Shown piece by piece: positions 7,392 to 14,800 of a DNA stretch of 34,142 nucleotides; within the stretch, counting starts at the first letter, position 1, and each line of letters begins with the position of its first letter. The DNA is from Dehalococcoidia bacterium (GTDB taxonomy: Bacteria > Chloroflexota > Dehalococcoidia > DSTF01 > JACRBR01): positions 1 through 34,142 of the forward strand of contig JAKFYB010000009.1 in the NCBI GenBank assembly GCA_021731085.1, written 5' to 3'. Made by a program: the position numbers and the translations under genes. The notes beneath the pieces are model-generated. The model did no database searches. It was not told the DNA's origin and saw only the letters and a list, made by a program, of their open reading frames with translations.

Positions 7392-7418
7392 GACGGGCGG
7401 CGATGGGCGGAATCGACA
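7392..7418 (-). promoter_or_regulatory. Predicted ECF42-type promoter
   Basis: On the minus strand TGTCGA (7418-7413) is followed by 17 bases and then CGTC (7395-7392). TGTCGA at -35 with a CGTC or CGAC core at -10 is the signature I recall for ECF42 promoters. It lies upstream of the first gene of the DGPF-ECF42 operon, giving a leader of about 50 bases. Confidence 0.65.
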
Positions 7419-7458
7419 GCGTTTGCCGTCAAGTCGCGGAATAAGTCGAAGGCGAGTG

Positions 7459-8382
7459 TCAGCGCCAGTCGGGTGGGTCGACGGTCATGCGCTTGGCGGC
7501 GATGTCTATCTCGAGGACGACGTCGGGCATGGCGGCGAGCAGTAGGTCGGGCTTGTCAGGCGCAGCGACGCGATATACGTCGGTGGCGCCGGTCTCGATG
7601 ATCTCGGCAACCTCGCCGAGCGCGCCGCCTTCGCGGTCGAAGACCTTCAGGCCGATGAGCTGGAAGCGGTAGTATTCGCCCTCTTCGAGTTTCGGGAGCT
7701 CAGATTCGGGCACCTGGAGCAACGTGTTGCGGAACTTCTCGACCGAGGTGCGGTCGTTAAAGCCCTTGATGGTGAGATATACGAAGCCGCTCGCTTCGCG
7801 CACGCCGGTCACGGTGATCTGCTGCTGTCCGGCCCACAGTTTGGCTTTGGGGGCGAAGCGGTCGGGATTTTCGGTGAGGGAGGTGACTTTGACTTCGCCG
7901 TGAAGGCCGTGCGGTGCATGGACGCGGCCGACGGCAACGTAGCCCGCTTCTGGCTCAGTCTGGTCTGTGGGCTGAGGCTTCGCCGGCGGCCGCTTTGGGC
8001 CGCGCATGGTGGTCGATGTCGTTTTGCTGCTCGGCGCGGATGTTGGCGCGGTGGTCTTCGCCGGCGGCGTGACTTGAGCATCTAGCGGGCCGGGTGGTGG
8101 GCCTTGCTGCGCTGTCGCGTCGATGCCTTTGGCGGCGGCGAGGCGCTCCTGACGAGACATGACCTTCGGTTGGTTGCGCGCGGGGTCTGTCGCGGCAGCT
8201 GTGGGGCGCGACGTCGGCGAGCGATGTGTGTTCGTTGTGGACTGCGACTGTGACGAACGGCGACGGGTCTTCTTCACGCGGGCGGCGAACGAGGAGCGGC
8301 CGGGGAGGGGGGCCTCTGGCTTGGCAGCGGCGGGGACGCTGACTTGCGGGCCTTTGGTCTTCTTCTTGTTGGTGCGGATCAT
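7459..8382 (-). CDS. rimM: Ribosome maturation factor RimM with long N-terminal extension
   Basis: RimM binds ribosomal protein S19 and helps mature the 30S head. The conserved domain begins near residue 147 (YVAVGRVHAPHGLHGEVKV) and continues through the PRC-barrel domain (EGEYYRFQLIGLKVF) to the end. The first 146 residues are a low-complexity tail rich in Pro, Thr, Ser, Lys and Arg, with no fold I recognise; typical RimM is about 170 residues in total. The ATG at 8382 has only a weak site (GAGAA) before it. An internal ATG at 8160 (MSRQERLAAAK) follows GAAGG closely and could be the true start, leaving a shorter tail. It closes the ffh-rpsP-khpA-rimM block; the usual trmD does not follow. 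Confidence 0.88.
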   Translation of the reverse strand: MIRTNKKKTKGPQVSVPAAAKPEAPLPGRSSFAARVKKTRRRSSQSQSTTNTHRSPTSRPTAAATDPARNQPKVMSRQERLAAAKGIDATAQQGPPPGPLDAQVTPPAKTTAPTSAPSSKTTSTTMRGPKRPPAKPQPTDQTEPEAGYVAVGRVHAPHGLHGEVKVTSLTENPDRFAPKAKLWAGQQQITVTGVREASGFVYLTIKGFNDRTSVEKFRNTLLQVPESELPKLEEGEYYRFQLIGLKVFDREGGALGEVAEIIETGATDVYRVAAPDKPDLLLAAMPDVVLEIDIAAKRMTVDPPDWR

Positions 8383-8455
8383 TTGGTTCTCGAGCTGTCG
8401 TCGATCATCGGCGACTGCGGTGGAACTGAAGCTCCGCTAGTACAGCCGCTCGGCG

Positions 8456-8686
8456 TCACTCGCCGATTTCGAGGGATGCGTACTCGCGGTGGCGGACGGC
8501 GCTGACTTTGAGGAGGGCGCGCATCGACTGGGCGATGCGGCCGTTGCGCCCGATGACGCGGCCGTAGTCGTCGGCGCCGACTTCGAGGTGGATGACGGTG
8601 CGCCCCCGCTGCTTGTCTTCGGTGACCTTTACGTCATCGGGCGCGTCGACGAGATTCTTGGCGATGTATTCGATCAGTTCTTGCAC
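8456..8686 (-). CDS. khpA: KH-domain RNA-binding protein KhpA
   Basis: A 76-residue single KH domain. The GxxG loop that clamps RNA reads GRNGR in the segment GRVIGRNGRIAQSMRALLK. In other bacteria KhpA pairs with KhpB and affects cell shape and small-RNA behaviour. The gene starts with GTG at 8686, with GAGG four bases upstream. It lies between rpsP and rimM, the position it holds in many Gram-positive and Chloroflexota genomes. A 73-base gap before rimM contains no gene. Confidence 0.92.
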   Translation of the reverse strand: MQELIEYIAKNLVDAPDDVKVTEDKQRGRTVIHLEVGADDYGRVIGRNGRIAQSMRALLKVSAVRHREYASLEIGE

Positions 8687-8730
8687 GGTTCCTCACAACA
8701 GACAACAAACAGCAAGTGGGCGTCGGGCCA

Positions 8731-9120
8731 CTACTCGGCGGCTGGCTCCTCGGCGGGAGCTTCCTCTGCCGGCGCTTCTTCGGCGGCCGGTGACGCTGCG
8801 GGAGCGGCGGCTGCAGGCGCTGCAGCGGCCGCTGGCTCTTCGACCTTCTTCTTCTCGCGCTTCGGCAGCGTCGGCGCGTCGATCACGCCCTGGCTGGCGA
8901 GAATGAGGCGGGCCCGGTCGGAGGGCTGTGCGCCCTTCGAGATCCACTCCTTGGCGCGCTCTGCGTTTATGACGATGGTCGCGGGCTCCGTCAGCGGGTT
9001 GTACGTCCCGAGAGTCTCGATAAAGGCGCCGTCACGCGGGGCGCGGGAGTCGGCGACGACGAGTCGGTAGTTTGGCTGCTTCTTCTTGCCCACGCGGCGC
9101 AGGCGGATGCGGACTGGCAC
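8731..9120 (-). CDS. rpsP: 30S ribosomal protein S16 with acidic alanine-rich tail
   Basis: S16 is a structural protein of the small ribosomal subunit. The conserved part spans residues 1 to about 85: [20 protein letters not shown], then [15 protein letters not shown], then [14 protein letters not shown] further 40 or so residues form a tail of Ala, Pro and Glu repeats ([16 protein letters not shown]), while S16 normally ends at 80-95 residues. The start is a GTG at 9120 that shares its first G with the ffh TAG stop (TAGTG), with GGAGG six bases upstream inside ffh, so translation is coupled to ffh. Confidence 0.95.
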   Translation of the reverse strand: MPVRIRLRRVGKKKQPNYRLVVADSRAPRDGAFIETLGTYNPLTEPATIVINAERAKEWISKGAQPSDRARLILASQGVIDAPTLPKREKKKVEEPAAAAAPAAAAPAASPAAEEAPAEEAPAEEPAAE

Positions 9121-10451
9121 TATCTTCCTCCAAACAGGCTGCCGAGTACCGAGCGGTTGTTGGCGAACTGCTGCATGATCTTCTTCGCCTCCTTCCACTG
9201 GTTCAGCAATTGATTCACTTCTTGCGGCGTTGTGCCGCTACCACGGGCGATCCGCTTGCGGCGGCTCCCGTTGATAATCTCAGGGTGCTTACGCTCCTCC
9301 GGTGTCATGGAGTATACGACAGCTTCAGCCTTATTCCAGAATGAGTCGTCGAAGGTCTCGACTTTCATCTGTTTCTTGATTTGACCCATGCCGGGGAGCA
9401 TGTCAAGAAGCTGGTTCATGGGGCCCATCTTCTTGATGCGCTGGAACTGGCCGATGAAGTCCTCCAGATCCAGCTGCTTGTTCTTCATCTTCTTTTCGAG
9501 GTTCTGGACGTCGTCCTCGGAGATGGTCTCCTTCGCCTTCTCGATCAGGCCGACGACATCACCCATGCCGAGGATGCGGCCGGCGAATCGGTCGGGCATG
9601 AAGGGCTCGAGCGCATCCGACTTCTCGCCGACGCCGAGGAACTTCACAGGGATGCCGCTGACGGCGCGGATCGAGAGCACGGCGCCACCACGCGCGTCGC
9701 CGTCCATCTTGGAGACGATGATGCCCGTCACGCCGAGCTGATCGTGGAACTCCTGCGCAACGTTGACGGCTTCCTGTCCCGTCATCGCGTCGAGGACGAG
9801 AATGACCTCGTTCGGATCGAGCGCCTTGCGGGCGTCCGTGATCTCGGTCATGAGGTCGGTGTCGATTGTGGAGCGGCCGGCGGTGTCGACGATGACGATG
9901 TTCGCGCCCTGGCGGGTCGCTTCCTGCAGTGATGCGCCGCAGAGTTCCGCAACGCTCTGGCCTTCCTCGGGAAGCATGACGGAGAGATTGAGTTGCTTGC
10001 CGAGCGACTTGAGCTGGTCCGTCGCCGCCATGCGGTATGGGTCGGCAGCGACGAGCATCGGCTTCTGGCCCTGCTTGCGGAAGTGGAGCGCGAGCTTGGC
10101 GGCTGTCGTCGTCTTACCGGCGCCCTTGAGGCCGACGAGCATGATCACGGTCGGCGGCTTCGACGCCATCGAGATGGTCGACGGCGCGCCGCCGAGGATG
10201 TTGATCAACTCCTCGTTGACGATGCCGATGACCATCTGCGGACCGGAAATCGACTGCACGACGTCCTGGCCGAGCGCGCGCTCGCGGACCGTGGCGATGA
10301 ACTGACGTACGACCTTGAAGTTGACGTCCGCCTCAAGCAGGGCGATGCGGACTTCGCGCATGGCCTCGTCGAGATCCTTCTCGGTGATGGTGCCTTTGGA
10401 GCCCATCTTGGAGAAGACGCCGGTCAGTTTGTCGGTTAGAGCTTCGAGCAT
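9120..10451 (-). CDS. ffh: Signal recognition particle protein Ffh
   Basis: The SRP GTPase that binds 4.5S RNA and signal sequences and delivers ribosomes to FtsY. Length is 443 residues, normal for the family. The NG domain shows the GTP-binding loop [10 protein letters not shown] at 107-116, DTAGR near 190 and [10 protein letters not shown] in the G4 region. The methionine-rich M domain follows from about residue 320, with [14 protein letters not shown] and the RNA-binding segment [11 protein letters not shown]. It heads the block with rpsP, khpA and rimM. A TAGACT box on the minus strand at 10522-10517 is a possible -10. No clear Shine-Dalgarno sequence precedes the ATG. Confidence 0.97.
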   Translation of the reverse strand: MLEALTDKLTGVFSKMGSKGTITEKDLDEAMREVRIALLEADVNFKVVRQFIATVRERALGQDVVQSISGPQMVIGIVNEELINILGGAPSTISMASKPPTVIMLVGLKGAGKTTTAAKLALHFRKQGQKPMLVAADPYRMAATDQLKSLGKQLNLSVMLPEEGQSVAELCGASLQEATRQGANIVIVDTAGRSTIDTDLMTEITDARKALDPNEVILVLDAMTGQEAVNVAQEFHDQLGVTGIIVSKMDGDARGGAVLSIRAVSGIPVKFLGVGEKSDALEPFMPDRFAGRILGMGDVVGLIEKAKETISEDDVQNLEKKMKNKQLDLEDFIGQFQRIKKMGPMNQLLDMLPGMGQIKKQMKVETFDDSFWNKAEAVVYSMTPEERKHPEIINGSRRKRIARGSGTTPQEVNQLLNQWKEAKKIMQQFANNRSVLGSLFGGR

Positions 10452-10564
10452 GTGGGAGCGGGTAGGCCTGTCAGCTAGTCGTGGTCGGCGAGCCTGGCGG
10501 CCCGAATCTGGGGTTCAGTCTACCAAAGCTGGGCTTGTGGCTGCGATTCTCGTGTGTGCGGGAG

Positions 10565-10570
10565 TAGAAT
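10565..10570 (+). promoter_or_regulatory. -10 box for a probable leaderless P450 transcript
   Basis: TAGAAT ends seven bases before the ATG at 10578. A GGAG lies 13 bases upstream of the ATG, inside the promoter and too far to serve translation. Confidence 0.5.
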
Positions 10571-10577
10571 ATCGGGC

Positions 10578-11804
10578 ATGACTGAAGCTACAGATGCGAC
10601 GACCAAGGTACCCACGGGCATCGAACTGACGGCGCTGGACGCGACGTTTCGCGAGGATCCTTACCCGGTGCTGCAGCGGCTACACGAAGCGGAGCCCATT
10701 CACTACGACTCCATCGTAAAGCGCTGGGTGCTGTCGAATCACGACGACATCGAGGCCGTGCTCAAGAACAAGGCGTTGTGGGGCGCGGACGCTCGCAAGG
10801 CACTGCCGGGCACGTACATGGCGCTCTTCGCTCCGCGCGATGGCCGCGACCCGAGCATCCTGATGCTCGACGACCCGGACCACGGACGCTTGCGCGGACT
10901 GGTGAACAAGGCGTTCACGCCGCGCGCGGTGGAACGGCTGGCGCCGCGCATCCAGGAGATCGTCGATGGTCTGCTCGATGCGGTTGCGGGCCGCGAAGGG
11001 TTCGACGTCATCGGCGAGTTCTCAGGCCCGCTGCCGACGATCGTGATCGCGGAGATGCTCGGGATCGATCCGGCGGACCAGGCGGACTTCAAGCGCTGGT
11101 CGGATGCGCTCGGCGCTGCGTTCGATCCCGCGCCAACACCCGAGGTCACGGCGAAGCTCGGAGCGGCGAGCGAGGCCTTGGCTGAGTACCTGCAGCGAAC
11201 GATCGAAGAGCGGCGCGCCGACCCGCGCGACGACCTGATCAGCGCGATGATCGCCGCCGAAGACGATGGTGTTCGGATGACGACGGAAGAGATCGCCATC
11301 ATGTGCGGACTGTTGCTGACAGCCGGCAATCTCACGACGACCGACCTCATCGGCAACGGTGTGCTGGCGCTGATCGAACATCCAGATCAGATGTCAATGC
11401 TGCGCGAAGATCCTTCGCTGGTGAAAAACGCGGTCGAAGAAATGCTGCGCTACGACAGCCCCGTCGTCGAGACGGCGCGGATTGCGGAGGCCGACACAGA
11501 GATCGGCGGCTGTCCGATAAAGAAAGGCGAGTCCGCGCTGATCTTTCTCGCCACGGCGAACCGTGATGCGGAGAAATACGACCGGCCGAATGAGTTCGAC
11601 ATCACGCGCGAGGACGTGCATCACCACTCGTTCGGTGGCGGCGTGCACTTCTGTCTCGGTGCTCCGCTCGCGCGGCTGGAGGCGCAGATCGCGATCGCGA
11701 CGCTCGTACGGCGGTTCCCGTCGCTGCGGCGCGCGCCGGGTGATCTGGAGTATCGGGGGTTGCCGGCGTTTCGCGGTCTCGCTCGTCTGGATGTCCTGAT
11801 CTAG
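10578..11804 (+). CDS. Cytochrome P450
   Basis: A complete 408-residue soluble P450. The haem loop is FGGGVHFCLG with the cysteine ligand at residue 359, followed by APLARLEAQIA. The K-helix ExxR is in EEMLRYDSP. The I helix reads AGNLTTTD at 249-256, so leucine replaces the usual acidic residue before the conserved threonine. The in-frame GTG at 10554 is rejected because the ATG at 10578 directly follows a good -10 box. It is divergent from ffh and convergent with the GT-C/DUF2298 gene, so it stands alone. It shares the general class with the P450 at the left edge but is clearly a different enzyme. No redox partner is nearby; the substrate is unknown. Confidence 0.94.
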   Translation: MTEATDATTKVPTGIELTALDATFREDPYPVLQRLHEAEPIHYDSIVKRWVLSNHDDIEAVLKNKALWGADARKALPGTYMALFAPRDGRDPSILMLDDPDHGRLRGLVNKAFTPRAVERLAPRIQEIVDGLLDAVAGREGFDVIGEFSGPLPTIVIAEMLGIDPADQADFKRWSDALGAAFDPAPTPEVTAKLGAASEALAEYLQRTIEERRADPRDDLISAMIAAEDDGVRMTTEEIAIMCGLLLTAGNLTTTDLIGNGVLALIEHPDQMSMLREDPSLVKNAVEEMLRYDSPVVETARIAEADTEIGGCPIKKGESALIFLATANRDAEKYDRPNEFDITREDVHHHSFGGGVHFCLGAPLARLEAQIAIATLVRRFPSLRRAPGDLEYRGLPAFRGLARLDVLI

Positions 11805-11827
11805 GTCACGAGGAGTAGTGACACACG

Positions 11828-11849
11828 GCGCGGGCTGAATGCCGGCGCG
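11828..11849 (+). repeat. Degenerate copy of the GC-rich palindromic element
   Basis: Twelve bases, GCGCGGGCTGAA, match the element at 21061-21080 in the same orientation, followed by a diverged right arm. It lies between two convergent genes. Confidence 0.5.
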
Positions 11850-11862
11850 TCGGCTCGAGTCG

Positions 11863-14800
11863 CTAGGGCGTTTCGCTGTCGGACGACGTGATGATCTCCG
11901 TGCCGCGGACTTCTTCCGGGATCACGCGCCAGATCTGATTCGAGGGGTTTTCATACAACAGTTCCATCGCGCCACCGAGGCCGTCCTCGAACTTCTCCAT
12001 GCCCGTGTCGCCGTAGTTGAATCCCTCTTCGTCACCGACGATCACGATGCCGACCTCGTACTTGTCGAGGATCTCTCGCGCCCGGCCGAGGTCTGTCGTC
12101 GTGTAGAACTCGTCGACATCGGCCTGGCGTAGTTGGAGCGCCTGTGCGAACTTCACGCGCTGTTGCGACTGGTGGAAGCCCCAGCCGTGCACCGTCGGCA
12201 GGCCTGTGTTGATCGCGAAGCGGCTGCCGAGGCTGCGATACGAGGGGCCGATGGCCTCGATGATCGTCGGCGTACCGTCGATGTTTTGCCGCGCCCAGTT
12301 GATGGCGTCGAGCGTGTACTTCATCTCGTGCTCGCCGCGAATGCCGGTCGCGTCGTACTCGGTGATGTACATGTTGCCTTCGCCGCCCTCGCGGATGTTC
12401 TCGGAGTTCATCCAGGCGAGGCCGTCGTTGCCGGTGCCGAGGCCGGGGTCGAAGCGCTCGTGGATGCGCGCCCGGGTGCCGAAGTACGGGTAGACGAGCG
12501 TGCCGACCATGAGCAGCACGACGATGGTCACAAATGCGTAGCGCGGGATAAGCACGGCCATGCGGTTGGCCTCGCTTCCGCGATTGAAGAACACCTCCTG
12601 CGGACGCATGACACCGAGGATGTACCAGAGTCCGAAGGCGGAGACGACGCCCCACATCATCCAGACGTGCAGGTAGAACTTGAACACCGTGTTCATGCGG
12701 CCGACATCGCCCTCGAGCGTGACCATCTCGACGCCGCCAACAAGGCCGAAGCCGAGCCCGATCATCGCGTAGACGAAGAGCATGATGGGCGCAGTCGGCG
12801 TGTGGCTCTTGATCTCATGGAGCGCGACTAGAAGTAGGGTTATTAGCCCGACGAAGGCGACGCCCGTGACGCCCCAGCGTGGGACGGTGAACAGCGTGAT
12901 GATCAGCCAGCCGGCCAGGATGAGAGCGAGCATGACAGGCAGCGTGCGGACGGCACTGCGGCGGCGCTGATTGCCAGCTACGAGCCAGCGCACTTCCTGT
13001 GTGCGCGTGATCGCGCGGTTGAGCTGGAACAACAGGAAGCCCGTGATGATGACGAGGAAGACGCCAAAGTGACTGAGGAAGTCCGTCAGGTCTGTCGTCT
13101 GGTCGGCCTGGTTGATACTGCTGTACGACTGGCTGTAGTTCTTCGCGACGACGGAGTACAGCACGAACGACAGGATGCCCATCACGCCGGCTTTGACGAC
13201 GCCCATCGTCAGCGCACGTAGCGTCCAGCGGCCTTCCTTCGCGCGCTCGCCGAGGATCAGGCCGGCTGCGGCGATGAGCATGAACGGCGGGTAGTCCCAC
13301 GAGTTGATCCAGCGAAGCGAACCGACGACCACGCCAAGCACGAGCACGATGCCCCATGACACCCACTCTCGCGAGCGGCGCTTGCTTTCGTCGGTCGCGG
13401 GATTGAGGCGCGTGAAGTTGAAGACGACGCCGAGTGCGACGCCGGTGACCGTCATCGAGAACGGTATCGCCATCAGGTGCGCGTGCAGGTCGGCGAAGAG
13501 GTACGTCCAGAACGGGAACTCCGTGATCGGTGTAACCGTGTTCTCCTGGCCGGGGATGATCGTGAGCGCGCGACTCGGCGCCCACCAGTCGTAGCCGTAC
13601 ACAAGGTCGCGGAACGAAGCGTCGCCGAATGCTGATTCGTAGAGCCCGCCGAAGATGACGACGACGGATCCGATGATGGGGATGTCCGGATTCCATGGGC
13701 TAACGCTCGCGAAGTTGTCTTCCAGCACGCCGATCGCCTTGAGGTTGCCCGCGACCATCACGAAGAAGATGGCAAGCAGGCCAGCGAGGATGGGGCCCGC
13801 GGGACTGATCGGCAAGCCGCCGGGGCGGCGGCGCATGAGCTGTCGTGTGCCCTCGCTCAAGTTGTAGGCGACGGAGAACGTCGCGGCGGCGGAGAGCGCG
13901 AAGAACATCGGCACAACGAGGTTGTAGGCGACTTCCGGCACGATGCCGAGGAGCTTCACGGGTGTGGCGCCGATGAAGAAGCCCCACCAGTAGTAGTTGA
14001 GATATCCGCCCGCATACCACGGATCAACAGGGCCCTGCGTGAGGTCAGTCGTGCGAAGGACGCCGTTGAAGTACGTGAAGTCCATCGGCTTTTCGCCGCC
14101 GGTGAACGGGTGGTAGAGATCGGGGTTCTGGAGGCGGATCCAGTATGAGAACAGGAACGCAGCCAGGAAGATCGCCTCGCAGGCGAGCGCGAAGCGCCAG
14201 TGCTCGCGGAACCATGCGATCAGTTCGTCGCGCCAGCGGAACGCGGCGAGGACGCCGGCCAGCACCATGAGGGCGAGAATGCCGGCAATGCTGCCGCGCG
14301 TAAAGTCGAAGACGCCGAAGCCCGCGGGCGCGTACACGAGGTACGCGAGGCCGATGATGCCGAGCGGCTTGCTCAGCAGGTACCCGCGGTCAGGAAGCCC
14401 GCGGAACAGGATCAGCGTCAACGGCAGCACGGCGAACGCCGCGATCTGCATCGTGAGCACGAAAAAGAGTGCCGGGAAGCGGTTCGTCGGCGAGCCCGCG
14501 TCGAAGATGTCCGACCAGGTGCCGCCCGCCTTCTGTGCCGCGAGGATCTCGGGCTCGTACATGATGCAGTTCTGGCCCGCGTCCTTCGGCTGCGCAGCAC
14601 AGGCGGCGATGAAGGCGTCAGCGTCGAGCGCCTTACGCGTCGCCTCGGCGCTGTAGTCCTCCGTCTTTTCGTAGACGACGACGGTCGGGTGGTCGTACAC
14701 GGAGAACGACTCTTCTGCGCCCGTGTCGTTGAATTCTCTTCCGAAGATGCTGGGGTACGAGTTGAACTCGGCGATCTTCTTGAAGCCTATGGACTCCGGG

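Noticed and set aside
1-11804. A P450-based biosynthetic gene cluster
   Set aside because: The two P450 genes are about 9 kb apart, separated by housekeeping genes, and no scaffold-building enzyme such as a terpene synthase, PKS or NRPS is present.
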